From Pseudophaeobacter sp. EL27 (GTDB lineage: Bacteria > Pseudomonadota > Alphaproteobacteria > Rhodobacterales > Rhodobacteraceae), in NCBI RefSeq assembly GCF_900313025.1, contig NZ_OMPQ01000005.1:186001-250000 (forward strand): DNA of 64,000 nt, in the 5' to 3' direction. Under the pieces are notes generated by a model. The model ran no database searches. It had not been told where the DNA came from and saw only the letters and a program-made list of their open reading frames with translations. How positions within the stretch are numbered: position 1 is the first letter of the stretch; each line of letters starts with the position of its first letter. The position numbers and the translations under genes are program-made. This document shows positions 56,365 through 64,000 of this stretch, piece after piece.

Positions 56365-57015
56365 ATGACCGCAGCACCGCCTGTCACAACCTATCCCAGC
56401 ACCCACCCGGCTCATCGTCGTGCGGATATGCTGGTGCATGCCGTTGGATTGGTCCTGATTCTGGTGGCTGGCGCAGCCCTGTCTTTCAAGGCCAGCGCGG
56501 ACCTCGACGGGACGCTGATTGCAGCGCTGGGTGTCTATGTCCTGTCTGTATTGGCCTCCAATATCGCGTCGAGCTGCTACCACTTTGGTCCCTGGCATGA
56601 CCGTCGCCTTTTGCTGCGCCGTATTGACCATGCGGCGATCTATCCCAGCATTACCGGCACCTTCACGCCCTTCTTTGTTCAGGCAGGCACCACCTGGACC
56701 TGGACACTTTTGTATCTTTGCTGGGGGCTGACGGCCCTGGCGATCTGGCACAAGATCACCCATAAAGATGTCAAGACACGCTGGTCGACGGCCTCTTACC
56801 TCGGGCTGGGCACGCTTGGGCTATTTGCCCTGCCAGATCTGACCATGGTCCCGGTCGAGAGCCTCTGGTGCATCCTGTCTGGCGTCGCCAGCTTTGTGAT
56901 TGGCACCGGATTCTACGCCCGCAAATCCCTGCCGTTTCGCTATGCCATCTGGCACATTTGGGTGAATATTGGCGGCATCCTGATGTTTGCCGGCATCTGG
57001 ATCGCCCTGTTCTGA
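56365..57015 (+). CDS. Hemolysin III / PAQR-family membrane protein
   Basis: The 216-residue, seven-helix protein has the HlyIII/PAQR signature: SSCYHFG after the second helix, RIDHAAIYPSITG, and a late AIWHIWVNIGG with His and Trp. These conserved Ser/His/Asp residues form a zinc site in the membrane. Proven roles vary; lipid hydrolase-like activity is suspected for the family. No true haemolysin activity can be inferred. Confidence 0.85.
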   Translation: MTAAPPVTTYPSTHPAHRRADMLVHAVGLVLILVAGAALSFKASADLDGTLIAALGVYVLSVLASNIASSCYHFGPWHDRRLLLRRIDHAAIYPSITGTFTPFFVQAGTTWTWTLLYLCWGLTALAIWHKITHKDVKTRWSTASYLGLGTLGLFALPDLTMVPVESLWCILSGVASFVIGTGFYARKSLPFRYAIWHIWVNIGGILMFAGIWIALF

Positions 57016-57128
57016 CCAGCAAAGCCCTCAGCTCTGCGCCTAGCGAACATAGGATCCAATGCAAAATGCCGGACCTAAAAGCCATCAACACATCTGTTTG
57101 GCAGAGACGACTGTGAGAGGGAGAAGGT

Positions 57129-57222
57129 GAGAGGTTGGACATCGACCCAAGCGGGGCTCGTTGTGGCTGCTTCCTTCCGGATCTGACCAGGTTGGCGAGG
57201 CGCCTGCCCGCGCCAACCTCTC
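57129..57222 (-). ncRNA. ffs: Small signal recognition particle RNA (4.5S)
   Basis: Read on the minus strand, GAGAGGTTGG at the 5' end pairs with CCAACCTCTC at the 3' end. The apical part contains the universal SRP domain IV: GGTCAG, then the GGAA tetraloop, then AAGCAGCC. Total length is about 94 nt. It binds Ffh and targets membrane proteins to FtsY. A good promoter is directly upstream. Confidence 0.96.
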
Positions 57223-57229
57223 GAATCCC

Positions 57230-57258
57230 GATATAGGCAGAGTTTGTCACAATGACAA
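57230..57258 (-). promoter_or_regulatory. Promoter of the SRP RNA
   Basis: Minus-strand TTGTCA (57258-57253), a 17-base spacer and TATATC (57235-57230). The RNA starts about 7 bases later, as expected for a sigma70-type promoter. Confidence 0.82.
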
Positions 57259-57388
57259 GAGCGCGCTGTCAGTCCCCGCAGGAAACAAGCCCTCTCATGC
57301 CCCCTGTAGACCTGTTCCGGGAAGGGACCAGATGGGGGCTCAGGCGGGTTGCTTTGATTTCATGGTTTTCTGGCCAAATTCAGTCCCA

Positions 57389-59317
57389 CTACAGGCTGAG
57401 CCGCAGTTTGAGAAACCCACTGGGCGTCACACCCTGATCCTCAACCTGCCCCGCTGGCAGCTCGTCCAGGTAGTTGCGCGCGACCGGCCCGGTGTAGACC
57501 GAGACCCGCGTGCCCGGCAGCGGCCTCAGCCGCCATGGATAAGGGGCACTCGCTAGCTCATCCGTGGGCAGGCGCCCTGACACATAATCACAGATCGCAT
57601 CGCGGATCTTAACCCCCGGCAGGCGCAGTTGTTCTGCCTCCTGCACCATCTTGAAGTTGCCACCGCCACTGACCCGATAACTGTTTGTCGCAACAGAGAA
57701 TTGCTGCGTGCTGGAAACCGGAACTCCGTTCCAACACAGGTTCCGGACCCTGTGCGCATCCGGGTTGATCAGCAGACCGGAAGAGGAAAACCGTGGCGGC
57801 TGCGTGACGTCAATTTCGTAGTCCAGACCAAAAATCACGTCAAAGTTATGCCCGGCGCGGTCCAGGTTAACCAACTCAGCGCTGCGACTCTCTGGGGTGA
57901 TTTGATTGAACATCCCCGCAGACATTTCCAGCCACTCCAAGAGCTGGTCGCCATTGACCTTTACGCCCCAGATCACATTGGGAAAAACCTGCAGATCCGC
58001 GACATTGCGCATGCATAAATCACCCGCAGCAATATCAGTGTAATTCTCAGGCCCCGAGCGGCCGCCAAATTTCCCTGGCGACACCGCGGATAACAGCGGC
58101 AGCTCACCCGCCTGTGTTCCCGCCAGCATCGGGCGCACGGCCGCCATCTGAGCGCAGGCCGTCAGGGCCAAGCCGTGATCCTGTCCAAAGAAAATAAAAT
58201 AGGAATGCAACGCCTTGGAGCAATGCCCAACAGGTTCCTTCATTCGCGCCTGCGTCTGCGCATCCGCCTTTGCCAGGATCTCAACAAGAGCCGGATCTTC
58301 AGCCACCAGGGGGGAGAGCTTTCCCCAGGCATCACGGCGGGCAATTGGCACGACACTGGCCTGCCAGGTCTCAACCTGCCAACCTTCAGCCCCGTAGCGT
58401 AGATGCATATCAATCTGCCCCAGATGAGAACCATGCGCCCCGGGCATGACCACTGGTTTTGCGAAGGCATGTTCAGGGTCCGGCAAAACCAGATGGGTAT
58501 GACCGCCAATCACCGCATCAATGCCGGTGGTGGCCACGATGGGGCGCAGAGCATTTTCCATGTTGGGGACCGCGAATTCGCCGCCAACGCCCGTGTGGGC
58601 CAGAGCAATAACCAGATCACACCCTGCAGCCCGCAACTCTGCGGCACTGGCCGCTGCAGCCTGCACCATATCCTGTATCTCGACCTCGCCTTCTAGCAAA
58701 TGGGCATCCCAAACCATGGTTTGCGGAGGCAAGACCGACAGGATGCCGATGCGCAGATTAGGCGCTTGAGGCAAGGCATCGAGACACCGCTCCACAATCG
58801 CGGACTTTACAAAAGGCAGTGCATGGTCAGGGGCAACGGCCTGCATGTTCGAGCAGACAACCGCGCAGGGCGCATCTTTCAGCACCGTTTCCAACACCGG
58901 TAAACCAAAGTTGAAATCATGATTACCCAGCCCCAGAGCATCATAGCCCAGCGCCGAAAAGGCTGACATCAAAGGATGAACGGCAGTGGCGCTAGTGGGA
59001 TCAAGCCCTTGGTCGGCCCGCAACGCGGCCTCCCCAATCGGAGAGCCCTGTAGCGCGTCGCCATTGTCAAGCAACAGGGTCGCCCCGCCCCGAGCCTGGG
59101 CCTCTTGGCGCGCCCCGGAGATAAGACTGGCCAGCCGTGAAAGACCGACCCCTGGATCTTCCCGATCCGCGTAGTAATCTCGGCTGAGCAAATTGCAGTG
59201 CAGGTCGGTTGTCGCAAGTATGCGCAACACCCCGGTGACCTCTGATGTGGAGGCTCCCAACTCTGTCATTGTGCTGATGTCACAGCTGTCACTAAGTGGT
59301 CCGATCTCTTGCTTCAC
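57389..59317 (-). CDS. cpdB: 2',3'-cyclic-nucleotide phosphodiesterase / 3'-nucleotidase (CpdB-like)
   Basis: This 642-residue protein has a metallophosphatase domain (ATTDLHCNLL, NGDALQGSP, GNHDFNFG, GGHTHL) and a C-terminal 5'-nucleotidase domain (GVKVNGDQLLEWLE). It should hydrolyse 2',3'-cyclic nucleotides and 3'-nucleotides for phosphate scavenging. CpdB is normally periplasmic, but I see no signal peptide at the N-terminus (MKQEIGPLSDSCD), so export is uncertain. The GTG at 59317 with GGGAG upstream is preferred to the ATG at 59269. Confidence 0.88.
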   Translation of the reverse strand: MKQEIGPLSDSCDISTMTELGASTSEVTGVLRILATTDLHCNLLSRDYYADREDPGVGLSRLASLISGARQEAQARGGATLLLDNGDALQGSPIGEAALRADQGLDPTSATAVHPLMSAFSALGYDALGLGNHDFNFGLPVLETVLKDAPCAVVCSNMQAVAPDHALPFVKSAIVERCLDALPQAPNLRIGILSVLPPQTMVWDAHLLEGEVEIQDMVQAAAASAAELRAAGCDLVIALAHTGVGGEFAVPNMENALRPIVATTGIDAVIGGHTHLVLPDPEHAFAKPVVMPGAHGSHLGQIDMHLRYGAEGWQVETWQASVVPIARRDAWGKLSPLVAEDPALVEILAKADAQTQARMKEPVGHCSKALHSYFIFFGQDHGLALTACAQMAAVRPMLAGTQAGELPLLSAVSPGKFGGRSGPENYTDIAAGDLCMRNVADLQVFPNVIWGVKVNGDQLLEWLEMSAGMFNQITPESRSAELVNLDRAGHNFDVIFGLDYEIDVTQPPRFSSSGLLINPDAHRVRNLCWNGVPVSSTQQFSVATNSYRVSGGGNFKMVQEAEQLRLPGVKIRDAICDYVSGRLPTDELASAPYPWRLRPLPGTRVSVYTGPVARNYLDELPAGQVEDQGVTPSGFLKLRLSL

Positions 59318-59605
59318 CAGCTCCCTTTCTGAGAACCGCCCCTCCTATGAAACAGCGTTTCACGGATTTGCAAAGCCTCCAAATACATCATCTTTAAGAA
59401 AAATTAACCAAGTTGCTCAGGAGCTAGCCCAGAGGCAACCAAAGTCAAGGCAGCACACTCACTGCCTGTAAAACCCAAATTATCAGAGATGGTCTGGTAT
59501 TTCGTGCCCTAAGGGGTCATCACTTTGCCTAAATGCGCCAAAATGCAGGGCCGCGCTAATTTCCGGTCTTACTTCTGGCGCCACAGGCAATGCGGGGAAC
59601 GGTGG

Positions 59606-60592
59606 ATGAAACGTGCTGAACAGGTAACCTTTGGTGGTGGTGGCGGTTTGGACCGCAAGGCGCAACTGCGAGAGGATCCCGCGACCCTCGCTGCGGCCTG
59701 GAGCGCCGCAGACACGCTGGTTTTGATGACCTGGCGTGGCAAGGTCCTCAGCCAGCGTTCTGATCCTGATCGTGGCCCGGATGGGCTGGCCTGGGTCGCC
59801 GCCAATCACCCATTGGCAATCGAACATCGCAAGGCGGCGCTTTATCTCGGCCAGGCACCGGATGGGACAGAGCGGTTTGCCTGTGATCTTGGCGCCTGGC
59901 AGCCGGATGCATTGGATGAAATGGCTCTCGCCAGCTTTGCCGATCTGAGCGAACAACAGCACCCGGATCTGCCTGCGGGCTGTGTCTTTGCCGAACTGCG
60001 TCGCATCATGGCACGGCTCACCCCATTGGAGGCAGAGCTGGCGGCAACTGCCAAGGCCTTGCTCTCCTGGCACCAATCCCACCAATTCTGTGCGCGCTGC
60101 GGTGAAAAAAGCCTGGTCAGCCAGGCCGGTTGGCAACGCAAATGCCCCAGCTGCAAGGCGCTACATTTCCCCCGCACTGACCCGGTTGTCATCATGCTGA
60201 TCACCCATGGCGATGATGTTTTGATGGGGCGCTCACCCGGCTGGCCAGAGGGCATGTATTCGCTCCTCGCGGGGTTTGTGGAACCCGGGGAAACGCTCGA
60301 GGCCGCGGTTCGGCGAGAAGTCTTTGAAGAAACCGGCGTTTCCGTGGCCGAAGTGGGGTATCTCTCCAGTCAGCCCTGGCCTTTTCCGATGTCGCTGATG
60401 TTTGGCTGCAGCGGTCTAGCCACCAGCCGCGACATCACCATCGACCCCAAGGAGATCGAAGATGCAATCTGGGTAAGTCGTCAGGATATGATGACTGTCT
60501 TTGCAGGAGAGCACCCAGTCATCAAACCGGCGAGAAAGGGCGCAATTGCACATTTTCTTCTGGAAAACTGGCTTGCAGACACTTTGGATTAA
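59606..60592 (+). CDS. nudC: NAD+ diphosphatase / NAD-capped RNA decapping hydrolase
   Basis: NudC of 328 residues. A zinc ribbon CARC...CPSC is followed by the PRTDPVVIML strand, the Nudix box GFVEPGETLEAAVRREVFEETG and the SQPWPFPMSLM motif that marks the NAD-hydrolysing subgroup. It cleaves NAD(H) and removes NAD caps from RNA. The ATG at 59606 matches family length; the track upstream to 59525 is not supported. Confidence 0.94.
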   Translation: MKRAEQVTFGGGGGLDRKAQLREDPATLAAAWSAADTLVLMTWRGKVLSQRSDPDRGPDGLAWVAANHPLAIEHRKAALYLGQAPDGTERFACDLGAWQPDALDEMALASFADLSEQQHPDLPAGCVFAELRRIMARLTPLEAELAATAKALLSWHQSHQFCARCGEKSLVSQAGWQRKCPSCKALHFPRTDPVVIMLITHGDDVLMGRSPGWPEGMYSLLAGFVEPGETLEAAVRREVFEETGVSVAEVGYLSSQPWPFPMSLMFGCSGLATSRDITIDPKEIEDAIWVSRQDMMTVFAGEHPVIKPARKGAIAHFLLENWLADTLD

Positions 60593-60659
60593 GGAGATTA
60601 TTCTAACAACAAACCCAATAAGAAACTCTGAGGGCTGACCACGGGTCAGGCGGCATATC

Positions 60660-61127
60660 ATGGAATTAGCGAGTAAAGAGGACGTAGATGCGCCTCTGGC
60701 CGAAGTCTTTGCAGCGATTTCCGACTTTGCCAGCTTTGAACGGTCGGCAATCCGGCGCGGCGTCGAAGTCCAACGCCTGAGCGACGACCCAACCCCACAG
60801 GTTGGCATGGCCTGGGATGTGCGGGCGGATTTTCGCGGCAAACCCCGAGAACTGCGCCTGGAGCTCTCCAACTATGAGCCCACAACGCTGATTGCCCTGA
60901 ACAGCGATAGCAACAGCCTCAGCGGCAAGGGACAGATTGAGCTTCTGGCGCTCTCACCACGGCGCACCCGGTTGTCGGTAAAAGTCAAGCTAGAGGCCAA
61001 AACCCTGTCTGGACGTCTGTTGCTGCAATCGCTGAAACTCGCACGCTCCAAAGTCAACAAGCGCTTCAAACATCGGGTGGCAGAGTTTGCCAGCCTAACC
61101 GAAGACCGGCTGAACCGAAGCGCCTAA
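60660..61127 (+). CDS. SRPBCC-family protein
   Basis: This 155-residue protein has the SRPBCC/START fold pattern: EDVDAPLAEVFAAISDFASFERSAIRR at the N-terminus, a beta-strand run, and a long amphipathic C-terminal helix (LLLQSLKLARSKVNKRFKHR). Members bind a small hydrophobic ligand or lipid. Ligand and role are unknown. It is 67 bp downstream of nudC on the same strand. Confidence 0.8.
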   Translation: MELASKEDVDAPLAEVFAAISDFASFERSAIRRGVEVQRLSDDPTPQVGMAWDVRADFRGKPRELRLELSNYEPTTLIALNSDSNSLSGKGQIELLALSPRRTRLSVKVKLEAKTLSGRLLLQSLKLARSKVNKRFKHRVAEFASLTEDRLNRSA

Positions 61128-61173
61128 ACCATCGCCAGACTCTGGCACTGGCTGCAAACCAGCCCTGAACGCG

Positions 61174-61242
61174 GCCCTGTGTATACAGGGCGTTGCCCAC
61201 TGTTGTTTCGCATTTTCACTGCCTGTCAGGGCGATCGCCCTG
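61174..61242. repeat. Two palindromes in the gap upstream of the cobalamin riboswitch
   Basis: GCCCTGT-GTAT-ACAGGGC at 61174-61191 and the perfect 16-base palindrome CAGGGCGATCGCCCTG at 61227-61242. Neither has a T tract. They share the AGGGC/GCCCT arms and lie between the SRPBCC gene and the riboswitch. Confidence 0.6.
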
Positions 61243-61334
61243 CACGCATTTCCGCGCTGAAATTCGCGGTTCCGGCCATGTCTGCCACTTCTTGATTGAC
61301 GACTCATCCCTGTCAGCGATAGCGGTTTAGGGGA

Positions 61335-61545
61335 TGGTTCTTGCGGCGCATAAATCTTGTGTCCAGGATGAAAAGGGAACGCGGTGCGGCCAGGCTAATT
61401 CAGCCCTGCCAACTCCGCGACTGCCCCCGCAACTGTAAGCGGCGAGCGCTTCGGGTTAACCACTGGCTCAGGGATGTGATCCTGACCGGGAAGGACCGAA
61501 ACCGCATCGACCCGCAAGTCAGGAGACCTGCCATCACCAATGAAA
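61335..61545 (+). promoter_or_regulatory. Cobalamin (adenosylcobalamin) riboswitch
   Basis: The conserved core is readable in order: AAAAGGGAACGCGGTG (about 61370-61385), the GACTGCCCCCGCAACTGTAAGC segment (about 61419-61440, with the invariant CCCCCGCAACTGTA), and the B12 box AGTCAGGAGACCTGCC at 61517-61532. Outer boundaries are approximate. It sits 114 bases upstream of the DUF1636-like gene, which it should switch off when B12 is plentiful. A GAAACTG/CAGTTTC pair behind it could be the expression platform. Confidence 0.95.
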
Positions 61546-61658
61546 CTCGAAACTGGACGGGGAGTCCGGGCGGGTGCATGAGGTGATCGGTGGCACAGTT
61601 TCCAGCCCCCTCTGCATGCCAATGCCCTAATCCCCGGCCATCGCGCGGAGGGCGCATG

Positions 61659-62084
61659 ATGACACAAACGGACCAGACAACGATCAAAGACACCCACCAC
61701 TTTTCCCAAAGCATCTGTATGCATCAGGGCAAGGCCTGTCCGGCCCTGGCCCGGATGCTCACGGCGCTGGCGGGGGCGGTGGATAAGGCACGACCAGTGA
61801 CAACGGAAGAATTTGAACTCTGCGGTGAAAGCCTGCTGGATGGCTGCGCACGGCATTGCCCGGCCCGCTTCATCGCCAGCCATAACCGCATTCGGGTGTT
61901 TTGCGACGTTACCGAAACAATCGATACCAAGGCCCTGGACCAGCTTGCGGATACCCTGTTCCAAGCAGACAGTCGGGCCTTTTCTGTCGCAAAACCGGGT
62001 CCACGCCCCTGCGCTATGGGGGAAGCTATTCCCAAGCTCCCGCGTCAACAGGCCCGTGCGCAGAGGATGCCCCTTTCCCCCTAG
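61659..62084 (+). CDS. DUF1636-like cysteine-rich metal-binding protein
   Basis: The 141-residue protein has cysteines in ICMHQGKACP, ELCGESLLDGCARHCP and RVFCDV, spaced as in the DUF1636 family of predicted metal-binding proteins. It is the only gene behind the cobalamin riboswitch, so it is probably made when B12 is scarce and may take part in cobalt handling or B12 supply; this role is inference. GGAGGG lies six bases before the ATG at 61659; an ATG one codon upstream is possible. Confidence 0.72.
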   Translation: MTQTDQTTIKDTHHFSQSICMHQGKACPALARMLTALAGAVDKARPVTTEEFELCGESLLDGCARHCPARFIASHNRIRVFCDVTETIDTKALDQLADTLFQADSRAFSVAKPGPRPCAMGEAIPKLPRQQARAQRMPLSP

Positions 62085-62095
62085 ACTGCCTTGCC

Positions 62096-62617
62096 CTATG
62101 CCACTGGTGTTGCTGTCATAGCCCAGCTCATCTGGGCCTCTGTCTCAACGGCGCAGGCGCGCACAGCGCGCAGGCGGCGCAGGGCTCTGCCAGGGTTTTC
62201 TCCGGCTTCGATCATCAGACGCAGAACCACCATGCCGGAACGCCCACAGCCGCCCTTGCAATGTACCAAGACCCGGCCACCGCCACGCAGGGCCCGCAGC
62301 GCCAGCGCGCTGACCTCGGGCCATTGCCGTAGCATGTCTTTGGTGGGGGCAGAAAAATCCGGCAGTGGCAGATGGATCCAGCGACATCCCATGGCCTGGA
62401 TATCCTGTCCCAAAGGCGCTGCACCCGCGTCGACATGTTCGACCTCGGTTGTCATCGAGATCACCAGCCCTGGCTGCCAATCATGCAGGTGATCCATATC
62501 CCCCCTGTAGTCACCACCACCGCCTGGCAACGGACAAAGTGCCAGAATGCCATCCTCCACGCTCAGGGCGTGCAGTGTGAGCGACTTTACAGCCGGGTCA
62601 TTGAGGTGATCATCCAT
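62096..62617 (-). CDS. Protein-tyrosine/dual-specificity phosphatase-like protein
   Basis: Phosphatase of 173 residues with the signature H-C-x5-R-S (HCKGGCGRS, Cys120, Arg126) and a general-acid loop in LPLPDFSAP (Asp87). The overall layout resembles small cyclin-dependent-kinase-inhibitor-3/atypical DSP-like proteins of bacteria. The start at 62617 (MDDHLND) has GGGAAG upstream; the frame extends to 62662. Substrate unknown. It converges on the DUF1636-like gene. Confidence 0.85.
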   Translation of the reverse strand: MDDHLNDPAVKSLTLHALSVEDGILALCPLPGGGGDYRGDMDHLHDWQPGLVISMTTEVEHVDAGAAPLGQDIQAMGCRWIHLPLPDFSAPTKDMLRQWPEVSALALRALRGGGRVLVHCKGGCGRSGMVVLRLMIEAGENPGRALRRLRAVRACAVETEAQMSWAMTATPVA

Positions 62618-62712
62618 GACAGCTTCCCAGTTGGCTTGCTGCGGCAGAGAGCGCAGAGTCACGGTCAGGTCCGGCGGGTTTTTCCAAAGGCATTTTCATA
62701 TCAAACAATCCG

Positions 62713-62796
62713 GCATCGCAGGCTCTCCGGAGACACAGGCCCCCTCGAAGCATAGGCCCCCTGAAGGCACAGGCCCTCAGAAAGCACAGGCCCGAG
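62713..62796 (+). repeat. Degenerate tandem repeat, about 17-bp units
   Basis: Four to five imperfect copies of a unit like GCACAGGCCCnCnGAA follow one another upstream of dnaX. The surrounding 290-bp gap (62663-62953) has no recognisable gene. Confidence 0.55.
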
Positions 62797-62953
62797 GCCC
62801 TGCCCAAAACTCTTAAAAACCGGCACCAGATCGGGCACCGCCCCCAAAGTCTGACCTGCGACGCCCCAGTTGGTCAACAGCGGTGGACGAAGCCCGCCAG
62901 CCCGCGTAGCTTGCACGGACGCGATCCCGCCTTCCGAATCCGGCAAGAGACCT

Positions 62954-64000
62954 ATGAACGACAGCACAAGCGACAGCAGCCAGCCTCAGTATCAAGTCCT
63001 GGCGCGGAAGTACCGCCCCGAGACATTTGCCGATTTGGTAGGTCAGGACGCCATGGTGAGAACGCTGAAAAATGCGTTTGAAACCAACCGCATCGCCCAG
63101 GCCTTTATCATGACCGGCATTCGTGGCACCGGCAAAACAACCACGGCGCGGATCATTGCCAAGGGGATGAACTGCATAGGCCCCGACGGCAACGGTCAAC
63201 CCACCACCGAACCCTGCGGAGTTTGCGAGCACTGCACCGCCATCATGGAAGGTCGCCATGTTGATGTGATGGAGATGGATGCTGCCAGCCGCACCGGTGT
63301 GGGCGATATTCGCGAAATCATCGATTCGGTTCAGTACCGTGCGGCCTCGGCCCGTTACAAGATCTACATCATCGATGAGGTGCATATGCTCTCCACCAGC
63401 GCCTTTAACGCGCTGCTGAAAACCCTGGAAGAGCCGCCCGCCCACGTCAAATTCATCTTTGCCACCACCGAGATCCGCAAGGTGCCGGTGACGGTGCTGT
63501 CGCGCTGCCAGCGCTATGATCTGCGCCGGATTGAACCCGAGGTGATGATTGCGCTGATGCGCAAGATCGCCAGTGCCGAGGGCGCCGAGATCAATGAGGA
63601 TGCCCTTGCGCTGATCACCCGCGCTGCCGAAGGCTCGGTACGCGATGCCACCTCGCTGCTGGATCAGGCCATCTCGCACGGTGCTGGCGAAACCACTGCA
63701 GATCAGGTGCGCGCCATGCTGGGTCTGGCGGATCGCGGGCGGGTGCTGGATCTGATGGATATGATCCTGCGCGGCGATGCTGCCGGAGCTCTGACCGAGC
63801 TGGGCGCCCAATATGCCGAGGGTGCCGACCCCCTGGCGGTGCTGCGCGATTTGGCGGAAATCACTCATTGGGTTTCGGTGGTGAAGATCACACCTGATGC
63901 TGCCGAAGATCCCACCGTCAGCCCCGATGAGCGCGCCCGTGGCCAGCAAATGGCCGAAGCCCTGGCGATGCGGGTGCTGACCCGAATGTGGCAGATGCTA
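62954..64000 (+). CDS. dnaX: DNA polymerase III subunit gamma/tau (3' truncated by window)
   Basis: DnaX loads the sliding clamp at the replication fork. The visible 349 codons show the clamp-loader AAA+ domain: LARKYRPETFADLVGQD near residue 15, Walker A GIRGTGKTTTA near residue 50, the zinc-binding cysteines C...CGVCEHC, the Walker B IIDEVHML and the SRC segment with its arginine. The following domain III begins in the window; the C-terminus that distinguishes tau lies outside. The ATG at 62954 gives MNDSTSDSSQPQYQVLARKY. Confidence 0.97.
   Translation, partial: MNDSTSDSSQPQYQVLARKYRPETFADLVGQDAMVRTLKNAFETNRIAQAFIMTGIRGTGKTTTARIIAKGMNCIGPDGNGQPTTEPCGVCEHCTAIMEGRHVDVMEMDAASRTGVGDIREIIDSVQYRAASARYKIYIIDEVHMLSTSAFNALLKTLEEPPAHVKFIFATTEIRKVPVTVLSRCQRYDLRRIEPEVMIALMRKIASAEGAEINEDALALITRAAEGSVRDATSLLDQAISHGAGETTADQVRAMLGLADRGRVLDLMDMILRGDAAGALTELGAQYAEGADPLAVLRDLAEITHWVSVVKITPDAAEDPTVSPDERARGQQMAEALAMRVLTRMWQML

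Noticed and set aside
62813-63949. 378-codon minus-strand frame
   Set aside because: Antisense to dnaX, whose Walker A and zinc motifs are clear. The Gly/His-rich product is typical of a shadow frame.

Overview
This 64 kb window is a GC-rich alphaproteobacterial chromosome segment. The gene content points to the Rhodobacterales, most likely a marine Roseobacter-group bacterium. The main signs are a cysteine-ligated FnrL next to hemN, a ccoNOQP/ccoGHIS cbb3 oxidase locus, FNR boxes of the TTGAY-N4-RTCAA type, a Yej-type peptide importer and pobA/pobR. This is inferred from families and gene order; no 16S gene is present to confirm it. I see no rRNA, tRNA, CRISPR array, transposase or prophage.

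Layout: (1) 1-3.3 kb: the end of an OmpA-family gene, a small coiled-coil membrane protein, a weakly supported membrane protein, then moaE-moaD-pgsA with uvrC behind. (2) 5.8-12.9 kb: an SDR, a Na/Ca exchanger, a small zinc-ribbon protein, an S49 protease, an ABC-2 exporter pair, a CoxG-like protein, a hydrolase and an HxlR regulator. (3) 13-22.3 kb: a catabolic block with enoyl-CoA hydratase, divergent pobA/pobR, a TetR regulator, and a six-gene beta-oxidation-like operon (SCP2-type thiolase, two hot-dog hydratases, SDR, CaiB-type CoA transferase, acyl-CoA dehydrogenase) carrying two copies of an intergenic inverted repeat. (4) 22.4-32.9 kb: haem genes hemE, hemC and hemF, a GH25 lysozyme-like lipoprotein, an SDR lacking the usual catalytic lysine, an RsmC-like methyltransferase, clpS, a HAD hydrolase, a CHMI-like tautomerase and a D,D-carboxypeptidase with a SPOR domain. 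(5) 33-48.6 kb: a microaerobic respiration island with ccoSIHG, a LysR regulator, ccoPQON, a universal stress protein, a divergent SHMT-like enzyme with its own LysR, fnrL and hemN. Four FNR boxes tie most of it together; one belongs to no annotated gene and sits beside a strongly structured intergenic sequence. (6) 48.7-64 kb: yejFEBA, a membrane-anchored cytochrome c, pheA, a HlyIII-type protein, the SRP RNA, a CpdB-like nucleotidase, nudC, an SRPBCC protein, a cobalamin riboswitch in front of a DUF1636-like gene, a PTP-like phosphatase and the start of dnaX.

The clearest functional theme is low-oxygen respiration. FnrL would sense oxygen loss and control the high-affinity cbb3 oxidase, its copper/haem maturation genes, oxygen-independent haem synthesis (hemN) and a stress protein. 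The least explained objects are the FNR-box-linked structured RNA candidate near 39.0-39.3 kb, the intergenic inverted-repeat family with compensatory base changes, an orphan reading frame broken by one stop codon near 33.0 kb, and the B12 riboswitch serving a single small cysteine-rich protein gene.
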